Source: an uncultured Candidatus Saccharibacteria bacterium (GTDB lineage: Bacteria > Patescibacteriota > Saccharimonadia > Saccharimonadales > Saccharimonadaceae). From it: a DNA stretch of 46,818 nt. Made by a program: the position numbers and the translations under genes. The notes beneath the pieces are model-generated. The model was given only the letters and a program-made list of their open reading frames with translations. It was not told the origin of the DNA and did no database searches. Shown here piece by piece: positions 1-8,317 of the stretch. Location of the stretch: NCBI GenBank assembly GCA_938036625.1, contig CALHQH010000039.1, positions 1-46,818 on the forward strand, in the 5' to 3' direction. Within the stretch, counting starts at the first letter, position 1; each line of letters starts with the position of its first letter.

Positions 1-956
1 GTTTGGTGCTGGCCAACCAGTTTATGACGCAGCTCAAGGAAGAACTGCGCGAGGCTATCCTTGGTAACGTCGGTACAACCATCACCGGCCGAATTGGTAC
101 GACCGATGCTGAGATTATGGTCAAGCGTTATACACCTGTCTTTACTGCCGAAGATTTGACCAAGCTGCCAAACTTCGAGTCGGTCTGCGTAGCGCAGATT
201 AATGGTACGCCATCAGCACCATTCAGTATGGCGTGGATTCCGCCAATGGGCGAGCCAAACCAGCAATTGAGTGGTGCTCTCAAGAAACTCTCGGCCGCGA
301 AGTACGGCCGGCCACGCGACCAAGTTGAGCGCGATATAGCTGCCCGTATTAGTGTGCAGCAGCCCAGCCAGCCAGCAGCTGGAGCAGGGCGCCCAGGGGG
401 TGCAGCTGGAGCTGGCGGTGGGTCGTCCTTCCTCGATGAATGGCTAGCTAAGCGTAAGCAGATGAATGCAAAGAAACCGCAATCGGCGGCAGCACCATCA
501 AGCGCACAAACATCTCGGCCCGGTAGCCCGGCTGCTCAACCAGCTCGGCCGCAAACTGCACCAGCTTCCTCAGCTCAGCCATTGCGTGCCCATCCAGCCG
601 CGCCATCGGCTTCTTCGCCCTTCCAAGCGCCACAGCCAGTTGGTGCTCCTCGCACTATGCCAAATCCAAGCACGTCATCTCCATCGTCGGCTGCTCAGCC
701 TGCTTCACCACCGTCGCCAGCGGTGCAAGATGTGCTGGATAGAGCACGCCATGCTGCGCGGCCCAATATCCTCGGTGGTCAGCAGGCCGAGGCGCGTACC
801 CAGCCTACTCCACCAGTTACACCGCCACCCGCTCCCGAGTCAGCTATGCCATCGCCAGAAGAGCTGGAGCGCGAAGCCCTGCGTCGCCAAGGCACTCTCA
901 ACACTCATGGTGACCTGAGTGGCGAGCCACAGGAAGTGTCGATTAAGCTGCATTGA
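1..956 (+). CDS. C-terminal part of a type IV secretion/coupling-type ATPase (partial, 5' end outside window)
   Basis: The reading frame is open from the left edge, so only the C-terminal part of about 317 residues is visible. The first roughly 100 residues (ANQFMTQLKEELREAILGNVG, then a stretch about negative regulation-like NVGTTITGRIGTTDAEIMVK and FESVCVAQINGTPSAPFSM) resemble the end of the VirD4/TraD/DUF87 helicase-like ATPases linked to CPR type IV secretion, in which this region closes the RecA fold. No Walker motif is in the window. From about residue 115 onwards the chain is a Pro/Ala/Ser/Gln-rich, probably disordered tail ending in a charged helix. The role in DNA or protein transfer across the envelope is inferred from family resemblance. 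The apparent TTG at position 3 is unlikely to be the real start. Confidence 0.6.
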   Translation, partial: LVLANQFMTQLKEELREAILGNVGTTITGRIGTTDAEIMVKRYTPVFTAEDLTKLPNFESVCVAQINGTPSAPFSMAWIPPMGEPNQQLSGALKKLSAAKYGRPRDQVERDIAARISVQQPSQPAAGAGRPGGAAGAGGGSSFLDEWLAKRKQMNAKKPQSAAAPSSAQTSRPGSPAAQPARPQTAPASSAQPLRAHPAAPSASSPFQAPQPVGAPRTMPNPSTSSPSSAAQPASPPSPAVQDVLDRARHAARPNILGGQQAEARTQPTPPVTPPPAPESAMPSPEELEREALRRQGTLNTHGDLSGEPQEVSIKLH

Positions 957-1029
957 TAAGCGCTTAATACGGGTGATAGAGAACACAAGCGGCAAGTATA
1001 CTATTTTTGACGTTCGTTATTATGCGTAT

Positions 1030-1035
1030 TATACT
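1030..1035 (+). promoter_or_regulatory. -10 box TATACT, leaderless-type promoter
   Basis: TATACT lies 6 nt before the ATG at 1042 and no Shine-Dalgarno sequence lies between them. The transcript would therefore start at or within a base or two of the start codon. Confidence 0.55.
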
Positions 1036-1041
1036 AGGTCT

Positions 1042-1521
1042 ATGAAAACTCATTATGTTTTACAAAAGTTGTTTCAGGGGCAACAGTATGTCGGCGACGA
1101 TTGGGAGCTGGATCCTGATAACACAACATGCCGAAACAAGCTCACGTCTGCGACGACAACATTCGGTGCCGACGACACTTGCCCTTGGTTCATTGAACTT
1201 GGAGTTGGATTCACTCTACAAAAATATGTCGAAATCGGCGACCCGTATCTTATAGAAGGTGATCGTTACGTGATCACCGTTTGTTCACCCTCGTTCGTTG
1301 ATGATCTACGTGGCAGGTGGTACTTTGAGGACGATAATGAGGCAAAGCCCCTGATTATGAATACGCTTGACTATGATGTCGTCTTTGAGTTTGTTCAAAC
1401 GAAATTAAAAGAGTATGTTTTTACGCCAACACCTGACCGTCCGTATGGAGATGATATAGAATTTCACAATGTCACGAAACACTGGCTCTTTGATGTAGAT
1501 TGGGAGGATTATTATCGATAG
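1042..1521 (+). CDS. hypothetical protein, 159 aa
   Basis: I do not recognise a family. The protein is acidic and rich in aromatic residues, with no membrane segment or signal peptide, and ends in a Trp/Asp/Tyr-rich tail (FDVDWEDYYR). Two cysteines (in NTTCRNK and DDTCPWF) are not arranged as a CxxC motif. The frame is open upstream to 919, overlapping the previous gene, but the ATG at 1042 is preferred because a TATACT box sits 6 nt upstream. The coding sequence is more AT-rich than the preceding gene, which would fit later acquisition. Function is unknown; a soluble cytoplasmic protein is the most that can be said. Confidence 0.6.
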   Translation: MKTHYVLQKLFQGQQYVGDDWELDPDNTTCRNKLTSATTTFGADDTCPWFIELGVGFTLQKYVEIGDPYLIEGDRYVITVCSPSFVDDLRGRWYFEDDNEAKPLIMNTLDYDVVFEFVQTKLKEYVFTPTPDRPYGDDIEFHNVTKHWLFDVDWEDYYR

Positions 1522-1753
1522 TTCTTTTGTCAAAGATACTCCTTAGATATTTGAGCTATTCGTTAGCGACTCTGACAGTGATATCGTTCGCTCATGACAG
1601 ACGTAACAACCGTCGTTCAAGTACTTCTCTCCAGCCCGAGCGACCTCCCTTAGAATATTGACATTTGATCAATAGAGCACTATTCATATGCGAAGCACAA
1701 GTCCCAAGCGGTTGAATCATGTGGCTGAGCGAGCAGAGCTCTACAGAAGTAAG

Positions 1754-2380
1754 CTACACATTCCGCCGACCGAGCATCATCATGCGCACAAAGTCGAAGG
1801 CAAGGCCGCAGAGCCAGCCGAGGGCGAAGGCAGCGATGGATTCGGCACCGGAGAGTGGGTAGCCGTTGAAGCGGGCGATGAGGTAGATGGCTAGAGTGAG
1901 CACGAAGGCGGCGATGGCACCGGAGAGCAGCGCGTTGGGCCGAGCAACGGTGCTGCCAGTGACTTCGCTTGCCTTCTCAATGGCTGGGTTGTGGATGACT
2001 TTGCTAAAGGCGCGGCTTGCGGGCGAGAGCTGGGATTGGACAGCTGCCATGGTTTTATCGAAGCGTTCTTGCTGGGCAGCCGGGCTGGTTTGGCGTTGGC
2101 GCTCGGCGCGCTGCTGCTCGCGGGTTTCGTGCTGGCGGCGCTCAGCTTCGGCAGTGGCTCGTTCTTGCTCAGCAGCTTGCTCGTAGACTCGCTCGGTTTC
2201 GTGGCGAGCGGCCCTAAGGGCCTCGTGTTGCTGACGCATTTCGCCCTGGAGGCTGGGGTGCTCAAGCTGGCGATGCTCACCAGATTGGCGCAGGGCGGTT
2301 AGCTGCTCAGCACGTGATTGCTCGATGGTTTGCTCGGTGTGGCGCTCGGGTTGGCGCTTGGTGGTAAATCGTTCTGCCAT
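1754..2380 (-). CDS. coiled-coil protein with two C-terminal membrane helices, 208 aa
   Basis: The first 110 residues are extremely rich in Glu, Gln, Arg and Ala (EQERATAEAERRQHETREQQ is a typical stretch) and should form a long coiled coil. Two hydrophobic segments follow at about residues 150-168 (SGAIAAFVLTLAIYLIA) and 178-197 (ESIAAFALGWLCGLAFDFV), then a short basic end. No family is recognised. It starts 14 nt after the LPxTG-like surface protein gene, with AAGGAG upstream of the ATG, so the two are probably co-transcribed. A membrane-anchored cytoplasmic coiled coil next to a surface protein and a T4SS fragment suggests a role in the envelope or secretion machinery, but this is inference. 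Confidence 0.65.
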   Translation of the reverse strand: MAERFTTKRQPERHTEQTIEQSRAEQLTALRQSGEHRQLEHPSLQGEMRQQHEALRAARHETERVYEQAAEQERATAEAERRQHETREQQRAERQRQTSPAAQQERFDKTMAAVQSQLSPASRAFSKVIHNPAIEKASEVTGSTVARPNALLSGAIAAFVLTLAIYLIARFNGYPLSGAESIAAFALGWLCGLAFDFVRMMMLGRRNV

Positions 2381-2394
2381 TGGTTTCTCCTTGG

Positions 2395-4014
2395 TTAGAT
2401 TGTTCCGGCGTTAAAGTTGCGGCGCACGAGGCGGATCTCGGTGCTGAGCTGGCGCGAGCGAGCGTAGAAGAATACCACCACTGCAAGGACGATGCCGGCA
2501 AAGATGATATTCTCACTGCTACCGGTGTGAGGCAGTTCCGTCACGACTTGCTCGACGACGCGCTTCTCGGCGGGGCAGTCTACCTTAGTGCTGAGTGTGT
2601 TGCCAAAGGTGTTGTCGATGCGGCAATCGTAGGAGGTTGCGTTGCTGGTGCCGGTGCCCATTGAAGGAATGTGGTCTTTGAGCTGGACGGTAAATTGCCG
2701 CTCTTGGCTCTCGCCTGGTTTGATCTCCACAGCTGGCCAGCTGAGGATGGTTGCATCGATGCTGGCGCTTTGGTTGGTGTCTTTGGCAAGTGTGCCGCCA
2801 CCAGCGTCAACGACCGTAGCGTATTGGAGGACATCACCGAGGTTGTCGCTAAAGGTGAATTTCTCGGCGTTGAGGCCTTTGTTGGTGACGCTAAGCTTAT
2901 AGGTAATGCGGTCGTGGGCTTTGGCCGTGACGGTGGTCGTCTCAGCACTGTTTTGGGTGAGGTTGTGGCCACTCTTGGTCTGGACAAATTTAGCAGCGCA
3001 GGTTTTGTCTTCGAGCCAGAGGGTGCTGTTGCCTGGGCAAGGTTGGCAGCGGGCATCATCTTTGAGCAGGGTAGGATTGACCGGGCAGCGGGCGGGTGCA
3101 GCGATGACAAAGGTCTTGGCGCAGGCTTCGTTGGTGCGGTCGCCCAGAGAGGTCTTGACAGTGAGGACGACGCGGTACGAGCCAGGCGTTTTCTCGCTGT
3201 AGCTGACGGTAGGCGTACTGCTCTCGAGTGTTTTAGCGAGCTTGCCATCGCGATAGACTTGGAAGACATAGCCAGTGATGGTAGCACCATGCTGGGCAGA
3301 TGCCGCAGCGGTGAATTGGTAGGTGGTGTCGTTTTTGTTGATGGCGAGGCCGCTACAGCTTGCCACTGGTGTTGGCTTGATGACGGATGGCGGCGTGCTG
3401 CAGTTTGGATAGGTACCGACCTGGCCGGGTGGGCAGACAGGTGCTGGTGGCACTGTCTGGGTAATGAGGTTACCACAGTTGAGCATAATGGCGAACCAAC
3501 CAAACTTTGCTGAGTGGCCAACGAATGCCCGGTAGGTGAAATTCCCCCACAAGTGATGTGGTCGGTAGTAGAAGTTGCGCATTCCACCTTGCGCTGCCTT
3601 CACAGAGTATACGCCTTCGCCCTGAGCGGCACTAAAGTGCGGTGTCATCCCCCATGAGTAGGTGCTCTCGGTGCTGCGCCGGGTCTCCAGGCGAGTTGTC
3701 GCTTGCTGTAGCTCGGCACGAGTAATGCCGATGGTGCTGTAGAGGTCACGGATGTTGTTGGTGTTGGCGTCGTAATGAGCCATGAGCTGTGAGCCATTGC
3801 TAATACCGCCGTAGATCATATCGCTTGGGTCGGCGGCGTTAGCCGATTCTGGTGGCGCAAGCAGTGTGAACGACTGCACGACGAGTGCGAGCGCAGTAAA
3901 GATCAGCCCCAAGCGGCGCGTTGCTTCTTCCTTGCGCAGGCGCTTCGCATAGAAGCCCAGCTGGCCGACGATCGCCGGGCTGAGCGATAAGTTTGATACG
4001 AGTTTCCGAAACAT
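2395..4014 (-). CDS. secreted, membrane-anchored surface protein with PKD-like and DUF11-like domains and LPHTG tail, 539 aa
   Basis: A long basic N-terminus is followed by a hydrophobic signal segment at about residues 36-55 (LIFTALALVVQSFTLL) ending in SANA. The exported part has an uncharacterised region (about 60-195), an Ig/PKD-like domain (about 230-310, GSYRVVLTVK), a Cys-rich linker (CPVNPTLL to CAAKF) and a DUF11-like domain (about 365-460, with DRITYKLSVTNKG). It ends in LPHTG (residues 494-498), a hydrophobic segment and a basic tail, the layout of a sortase substrate or of a simple C-terminal anchor. The ATG at 4014 is chosen over an in-frame one at 4089 because GGGGG precedes it and the signal region then starts sensibly. 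Surface adhesin or structural protein is inferred. No sortase gene is in the window. Confidence 0.75.
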   Translation of the reverse strand: MFRKLVSNLSLSPAIVGQLGFYAKRLRKEEATRRLGLIFTALALVVQSFTLLAPPESANAADPSDMIYGGISNGSQLMAHYDANTNNIRDLYSTIGITRAELQQATTRLETRRSTESTYSWGMTPHFSAAQGEGVYSVKAAQGGMRNFYYRPHHLWGNFTYRAFVGHSAKFGWFAIMLNCGNLITQTVPPAPVCPPGQVGTYPNCSTPPSVIKPTPVASCSGLAINKNDTTYQFTAAASAQHGATITGYVFQVYRDGKLAKTLESSTPTVSYSEKTPGSYRVVLTVKTSLGDRTNEACAKTFVIAAPARCPVNPTLLKDDARCQPCPGNSTLWLEDKTCAAKFVQTKSGHNLTQNSAETTTVTAKAHDRITYKLSVTNKGLNAEKFTFSDNLGDVLQYATVVDAGGGTLAKDTNQSASIDATILSWPAVEIKPGESQERQFTVQLKDHIPSMGTGTSNATSYDCRIDNTFGNTLSTKVDCPAEKRVVEQVVTELPHTGSSENIIFAGIVLAVVVFFYARSRQLSTEIRLVRRNFNAGTI

Positions 4015-4149
4015 GATGTACCCCCATAGACCATCGATGTTAGCTAAATGTTCTATGTATATTCTAGCAATGTGTTGCACGAAATGCAATTGTTTATTGG
4101 TTGTGTTTACTGATACATGATGCAGAACCTATGGTCCAGCTTGTCTCAT

Positions 4150-4181
4150 TTGACAATAAGCTCCAATTTAGAGAATAATAT
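4150..4181 (+). promoter_or_regulatory. promoter, TTGACA and AT-rich -10
   Basis: A consensus TTGACA at 4150-4155 is followed by an AT-rich -10 region (GAATAATAT, 4173-4181). The ATG at 4187 is about 6 nt downstream and lacks a Shine-Dalgarno sequence. Confidence 0.5.
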
Positions 4182-4186
4182 GGAAT

Positions 4187-4633
4187 ATGGCTCGCTCTGC
4201 TCGCTCACACCATCCCGATGACTTTGCGCTCGATATTGCGCATGATGAGCTAGATCTCTTTCGCTGGTTTCTGTTGGTGTATCTGCTGGGCAAGCCAATT
4301 CAATCACCGGTGGCGGTGCAGACCTGGCGTCTCTTGGTGGAGCACCAACTCGATACGCCGTGGGCGCTGCTTGCAGTGGAGCGCAGACGTCTCGTGCGGC
4401 TGCTGGATGAAGGTAAATACACGCGCTATGATGAGAAAACAGCGACGGCGCTGCGACTCTGTGCACAGCAGCTGATTGACTGGTATGATGGCTCGCTGAT
4501 GCTACTCATCGACAGTAGCTCGGGCGAAGCTGAGTGCGCCAAACGTCTGCAAAAATTCTACGGCGTCGGGCCAAAGACGGCAGAGATTTTCCTGCGCGGC
4601 ATAGAGGAGTTATTTGCTCAGCGTGTGGAGTGA
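4187..4633 (+). CDS. small helix-hairpin-helix protein, endonuclease III/HhH-GPD-like, 148 aa
   Basis: The C-terminal part carries FYGVGPKTAEIFLRGI (about residues 123-138), which fits a helix-hairpin-helix DNA-binding motif of the type seen in HhH-GPD base-excision glycosylases. The rest is mainly helical. At 148 residues it is shorter than a full glycosylase (over 200), and I see neither the iron-sulphur cysteines nor a confident catalytic Lys/Asp pair. It may be a reduced DNA-binding or repair protein. It is the first gene of the plus-strand group before the GDPD gene, which has its own promoter. The DNA-binding prediction is moderate; enzymatic activity is unproven. Confidence 0.6.
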   Translation: MARSARSHHPDDFALDIAHDELDLFRWFLLVYLLGKPIQSPVAVQTWRLLVEHQLDTPWALLAVERRRLVRLLDEGKYTRYDEKTATALRLCAQQLIDWYDGSLMLLIDSSSGEAECAKRLQKFYGVGPKTAEIFLRGIEELFAQRVE

Positions 4634-4636
4634 AGA

Positions 4637-4642
4637 TATAAT
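4637..4642 (+). promoter_or_regulatory. -10 box TATAAT for the GDPD gene
   Basis: TATAAT immediately follows the stop codon of the HhH gene. A leader of about 25 nt carrying AAGGAGG (4664-4670) leads to the ATG at 4675, so this promoter produces a leadered message, unlike many others here. Confidence 0.5.
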
Positions 4643-4674
4643 AAGTGAGAAAATACCAGAGGTAAGGAGGAGTA

Positions 4675-5685
4675 ATGCCTTATAAATTTCGAAAAATAGC
4701 ACATGCAGTAGCACGATGGAGTCAGCAGCACTGGCGGGGTTTGACAGTAATTGTAGTGATTGTAATGGGGCTGTGGCTTAATAATACGAGTCTCTTTATG
4801 CCAAGGCAGCACCCACAGATACTCGCTCACCGAGGCTTGGCACAGACCTTTGACTACAGCAAGGTTGGCAATGACACCAACACTGCAGCCATTATGGATA
4901 AACCCGAGCACCCCTATCTTGAGAATACAATCCCGTCAATGCGCGCTGCCTTTGATCATGGTGCGGATGTGGTAGAACTTGACCTCAAGCTCACGAAGGA
5001 TCAGCAATTAGCGGTCTTCCATGATGCAACATTGGAATACCGCACAGAAGCCAAGGGCGAGATTGGCAACTACACTATGGCTGAGCTCAAGCAGTTTGAC
5101 ATTGGTTATGGCTACACGGCGGATGGTGGCAAAACCTTTCCATTCCGCGGCAAAGGGGTGGGCTTGATGCCCACGTTAGATGAGGTGCTGGCAGCCTTTC
5201 CACACAAGGATCTTCTTTTGCATGTTAAGGATGGCAACCACCAGACATACGAAGTGCTGTGGGGCAAGCTCCGAGCAATGGACCCGGAACGCTTCAAGCA
5301 GATGACGGTCTACGGCAACGATGATGGCATTGCCTGGCTGCGCCAACAAAGCGCGACGCTGCGTCTCTGCTCCAAGGCAATGATGAAGGCCGGATTGCTG
5401 CGGTACGTGGCGGTTGGCTGGACGGGTTATGTGCCGCACGAGCTGCACAATATGGAGCTGCACATTCCGCGGCGCTATGCACCACTGCTATGGGGCTGGC
5501 CAGGTAAGTTTGTTGACCGGATGGCGGCGGTAAACACGCGAGTAATGTTGGTCGAAGGCGATGGACAGTGGTCAGCTGGGTTTGATACAGCAGAAAGTGT
5601 GGCGCAGATACCGCCACAGTTTGGCGGGTATGTCTGGACGAACCGGATTGACCGGGTGCAGCCAGTGCTGGCGCGGCGGCGCTGA
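4675..5685 (+). CDS. membrane-anchored glycerophosphodiester phosphodiesterase, 336 aa
   Basis: Family enzymes hydrolyse glycerophosphodiesters to glycerol-3-phosphate and an alcohol. A single hydrophobic segment (VIVVIVMGLWLNN, about residues 22-38) precedes the GDPD domain, which starts with ILAHRGL, the conserved His-Arg pair. ENTIPSMRAAFDHGAD, VELDLKLTKDQ and AVFHDATLEY supply the metal-binding Glu/Asp and second catalytic His expected of the family. FPHKDLLLHVKD matches the usual later core region. The C-terminal part (WTGYVP, MLVEGDGQW) is less typical but full length. The catalytic domain should face outside. The likely role is recovery of glycerophosphate or processing of lipid head groups and teichoic-acid-like material from the partner cell; the substrate is unknown. 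Confidence 0.87.
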   Translation: MPYKFRKIAHAVARWSQQHWRGLTVIVVIVMGLWLNNTSLFMPRQHPQILAHRGLAQTFDYSKVGNDTNTAAIMDKPEHPYLENTIPSMRAAFDHGADVVELDLKLTKDQQLAVFHDATLEYRTEAKGEIGNYTMAELKQFDIGYGYTADGGKTFPFRGKGVGLMPTLDEVLAAFPHKDLLLHVKDGNHQTYEVLWGKLRAMDPERFKQMTVYGNDDGIAWLRQQSATLRLCSKAMMKAGLLRYVAVGWTGYVPHELHNMELHIPRRYAPLLWGWPGKFVDRMAAVNTRVMLVEGDGQWSAGFDTAESVAQIPPQFGGYVWTNRIDRVQPVLARRR

Positions 5686-5780
5686 GTTTTATACACTTGA
5701 GTGAAATGAGGTAGGATAGGTGACAGACGCGCGCGTCTTGTTCTTGAATAGTATACTAAACGAATCATTATTGTAATTCA

Positions 5781-5809
5781 TTTACATTAGGTGTAATCTA
5801 TGCGATAAT
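5781..5809 (+). promoter_or_regulatory. rclA promoter, extended -10
   Basis: TTTACA (5781-5786), a 17-nt spacer and GATAAT (5804-5809) preceded by TGC form a good extended -10 promoter. A purine-rich ribosome site (AAGGAG) lies just before the ATG at 5830. TTGTAAT and GTGTAAT direct copies surround the -35 region; whether they bind a regulator is unknown. Confidence 0.6.
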
Positions 5810-5829
5810 GTTGACGAAGGAGAAGTAGA

Positions 5830-7155
5830 ATGCACACACAATTCGATGCACTGATTATTGGTTTTGGTAAGGCAGGCAAGACGCTGGCGGTAGCGCTAGC
5901 CGGGGCGGGCCAGCGGGTAGCGCTGGTGGAACAATCGCCGCAGATGTATGGTGGGACGTGTATTAATATTGCGTGCATTCCGACTAAAACGCTGGTGAGT
6001 GCAGCGGCAGCTGGCCGGTCGATCGACGAAGCGTTTGCGCGCAAAACAGCAGTCGTAACCAAGCTCAATAACAAGAACTACCACATGCTCGCGGATAACC
6101 CGGGCGTGATGGTTATCGATGGCACCGCGTCGTTTGTTGATGCGCACACGGTGAGTGTCCAGGCGGGTGAGCAGCGCATTGAGCTGCAGGCAGAACGGTT
6201 ATTCATTAATACCGGTGCAGTGCCGGTGATGCCGGCGATTGCTGGCATTGAGCAAACGGCCCATGTCTATACCAGTACAGAGGTGCTCAACCGGCAGCTG
6301 AAGCCACAGCGGCTAGCGGTAATTGGCGCTGGGCCAATTGGCCTGGAGTTTGCCTCAACCTATGCAGCCCTTGGCGTGGAGGTCACGCTCTACCATCGCC
6401 GAGCGCAGCTGCTTCCGCACGACGAGCCATCTGTTGCCCAAGCAGTTGCTCAGGCTCTGGAGGCGCAGGGTATAACACTCGTGCTTGCATCAGACATACA
6501 GCAGGTGCGCGATACAGACCACGGCGTTGCTGTGATGAGTGGCAGTGATGAGCAAGTATATGATGCCGTGCTCGTGGCCGCTGGCCGCCAGCCCAATACA
6601 AGCCAGCTTGGCCTCGCCGCCGCTGGTGTTGAGACTGATGAGCGCGGTGCGATTATCGTTAATGACCAATTGCAGACCACTCAGCCGCACATTTGGGCGC
6701 TCGGCGATGTCAATGGTGGGCCGCAGTATACCTATGTGTCGCTCGACGACTTTCGTATCGTAAAGAGCCAGCTCCTTGGTGATGGTAGCTATACGCGGGC
6801 GCAGCGTGCAGTATTGCCTCATGTGATATTTATGCAGACACCACTGGCGCGCGTTGGTCTGACCGAAGTAGCAGCTCACGCGCAGTATGGCGATGATGTG
6901 AAGGTTAAAGAGCTCCCAGCAATGGCGGTGCCGCGCATGCATGTTGATAATAAAACAACGGGGTTACTCAAAGCAGTGGTCCAGCCATCGACAGGCCACA
7001 TTCTTGGCGCGACGCTCTTTTGCCAGCAGGCACCAGAGGTGATTAATACTATCAAAACCGTAATGGATGCTGGCTTGCCCTACACCACGCTGCGCGACCA
7101 GATCTTTACTCACCCAACGGTGAGTGAGGCGTTGAATGATTTGTTTGCGCTGTAA
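5830..7155 (+). CDS. rclA: RclA-like flavoprotein pyridine nucleotide-disulfide oxidoreductase, 441 aa
   Basis: The N-terminal FAD motif GFGKAGKTLA (residues 11-20), the redox pair in GGTCINIACIPTK (Cys44 and Cys49) and a second dinucleotide motif (VIGAGPIGLEFAS) define the family. The C-terminal dimerisation domain ends with HPTVSE (His428, Glu433). From memory, length, N-terminus, YVSLDDFRIVKSQLLG and the end YTTLRDQIFTHP follow E. coli RclA closely. RclA is a cytoplasmic NAD(P)H-dependent flavoenzyme protecting against reactive chlorine species and reported to reduce Cu(II). Here it would help the cell survive neutrophil oxidants. It is monocistronic, with its own promoter and no RclR gene nearby. 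Mercuric reductase or dihydrolipoamide dehydrogenase is less likely given the RclA-specific similarity. Confidence 0.88.
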   Translation: MHTQFDALIIGFGKAGKTLAVALAGAGQRVALVEQSPQMYGGTCINIACIPTKTLVSAAAAGRSIDEAFARKTAVVTKLNNKNYHMLADNPGVMVIDGTASFVDAHTVSVQAGEQRIELQAERLFINTGAVPVMPAIAGIEQTAHVYTSTEVLNRQLKPQRLAVIGAGPIGLEFASTYAALGVEVTLYHRRAQLLPHDEPSVAQAVAQALEAQGITLVLASDIQQVRDTDHGVAVMSGSDEQVYDAVLVAAGRQPNTSQLGLAAAGVETDERGAIIVNDQLQTTQPHIWALGDVNGGPQYTYVSLDDFRIVKSQLLGDGSYTRAQRAVLPHVIFMQTPLARVGLTEVAAHAQYGDDVKVKELPAMAVPRMHVDNKTTGLLKAVVQPSTGHILGATLFCQQAPEVINTIKTVMDAGLPYTTLRDQIFTHPTVSEALNDLFAL

Positions 7156-7211
7156 GTACTGTGTTAACGAGGCGATAAATAGTGCATATTGTGTAGAGTA
7201 GCAGATTGTTT

Positions 7212-7217
7212 TATAAT
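7212..7217 (+). promoter_or_regulatory. -10 box TATAAT, leaderless-type promoter
   Basis: A consensus TATAAT lies 9 nt before the ATG at 7227. The interval AAAAACACT contains no ribosome binding site. Confidence 0.55.
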
Positions 7218-7226
7218 AAAAACACT

Positions 7227-7592
7227 ATGAACAAAAGACCTCCACTCACCGACAAACCACCAGTACAACCAGAAGATGATCGTGTTGATGCGAGCGAGAT
7301 TAAGCTAAGTCCTGAGGAGTGTGAGATTATTCAAAGGCTTCGGCTTGGTGAGGTGGCGATTGTAGACACAAAGACTGCAGAGCTTGTAAGCGCCGAAGAT
7401 GCAATGAAGGAGTTCTTTAGATTTCATACACAAGAACGCATGCCACGCTCAATAGTAGAGGAAAGTAATTCTGGCCATATAGCTTTTCTCACTAGACTGT
7501 CAAAGCTCGAGGATCCTAACGAAGTATGTCGAATCATTGATGCACGCCTACGCGCAGAACGTAAAGCTCATCGTGGACAAGCCTACGTTTAA
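7227..7592 (+). CDS. hypothetical protein, 121 aa
   Basis: No family is recognised. The N-terminal 25 residues are Pro/Asp-rich and probably disordered; the remainder is predicted mainly helical and charged (PEECEIIQRLRLGE, DPNEVCRIIDARLRAERKAH). There is no membrane segment. The ATG at 7227 is preferred over the in-frame 7206 because the latter would lie upstream of the TATAAT box. Base composition is lower in GC than the neighbours. It stands alone between the rclA-like gene and a convergent minus-strand gene. Confidence 0.55.
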   Translation: MNKRPPLTDKPPVQPEDDRVDASEIKLSPEECEIIQRLRLGEVAIVDTKTAELVSAEDAMKEFFRFHTQERMPRSIVEESNSGHIAFLTRLSKLEDPNEVCRIIDARLRAERKAHRGQAYV

Positions 7593-7656
7593 GGATATAT
7601 TTGAGAGTAGCTACTCTGCTATTTAATACTAAATATAGTGCTGCTAGCTAGCGCTG

Positions 7657-8229
7657 CTACGCTGCCCGAAACTCATACACAAACGCACCTGTCCTTTGTG
7701 AGAGGCAGATGATGTCTAGGTCGGGCGAGCTGTGCTTGTCTGGGAGTGTTTGGCCAAGATAATGGAAGCGAATAATACACAAGCTATCTGGCGTAGTGGC
7801 TGAGTTTAGTAGGGTATGTGCTGTGCCAGACACGTGTTCTGAAGGTTCAAGAGGTAGTGTGCGCCCAAGCCGCGAATATGCCATCCACCCCGTGCAGCCA
7901 AATGTGCAATCGCGAAATGGCTGGCTAGCGAGCAGACGCTGGCGTGCGGCGTGGTCGGTGATAGTGCCGATGACGATGCCACCTGGCCCATCAATATTGA
8001 TAAATTCACCGCGGCTCAGAGTAATGTCGAGCGACTGCGTGGCCTCGCTTTTCACTCGCTGCGCGAGTTCCTTCGTCGCGTTCGTCCAGAGTGGTTCGGG
8101 TCGCACTGCGTGCAGGGTAGCGCTTATGCCAACACCTGCCACGATGAGCAGCATAATTACCACAAGCGGCAGCCACAGATGGTGGAGAAGAGTGAGAAGC
8201 TTGGCGAGTGTATTGCGCATGTATTTCAT
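7657..8229 (-). CDS. membrane-anchored exported protein, 190 aa
   Basis: A basic N-terminus and one hydrophobic helix (LWLPLVVIMLLIVAGVGISA, about residues 18-37) are followed by an exported domain of about 150 residues. Three cysteines occur there (CTFGC and LCII; a further one in IICL) and may form disulfides. No family is recognised. The gene follows the signal peptidase-LamG fusion on the same strand but has its own TATACT box 6 nt upstream of the ATG, with no Shine-Dalgarno sequence. An internal ATG three codons later (MRNTL) is an alternative start. It may belong functionally with the surface proteins encoded just upstream; that is inference from position only. Confidence 0.6.
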   Translation of the reverse strand: MKYMRNTLAKLLTLLHHLWLPLVVIMLLIVAGVGISATLHAVRPEPLWTNATKELAQRVKSEATQSLDITLSRGEFINIDGPGGIVIGTITDHAARQRLLASQPFRDCTFGCTGWMAYSRLGRTLPLEPSEHVSGTAHTLLNSATTPDSLCIIRFHYLGQTLPDKHSSPDLDIICLSQRTGAFVYEFRAA

Positions 8230-8235
8230 ACATAT

Positions 8236-8241
8236 AGTATA
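8236..8241 (-). promoter_or_regulatory. -10 box TATACT (minus strand), leaderless-type
   Basis: On the minus strand the order is TATACT, ATATGT, ATG, giving a 6-nt interval. The same arrangement, TATACTATATGTATGAAA, is repeated exactly before the CHAP gene at 15261. Confidence 0.6.
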
Positions 8242-8317
8242 TAGCAGGCGCTGGATGCTTGCAATGAGAGCAAAACGATGTAATAGCTAAAGATGATATG
8301 TTGTTGCGCTGCGTGCG

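Noticed and set aside
1522..1753. Possible tRNA or small RNA in the gap (GTTCAAGT near 1616)
   Set aside because: No acceptor stem, D arm or anticodon arm could be assembled around it.
2671..3513. 280-codon plus-strand frame opposite the surface-protein gene
   Set aside because: It is the shadow of a GC-rich gene on the other strand; no start signal and low-complexity composition.
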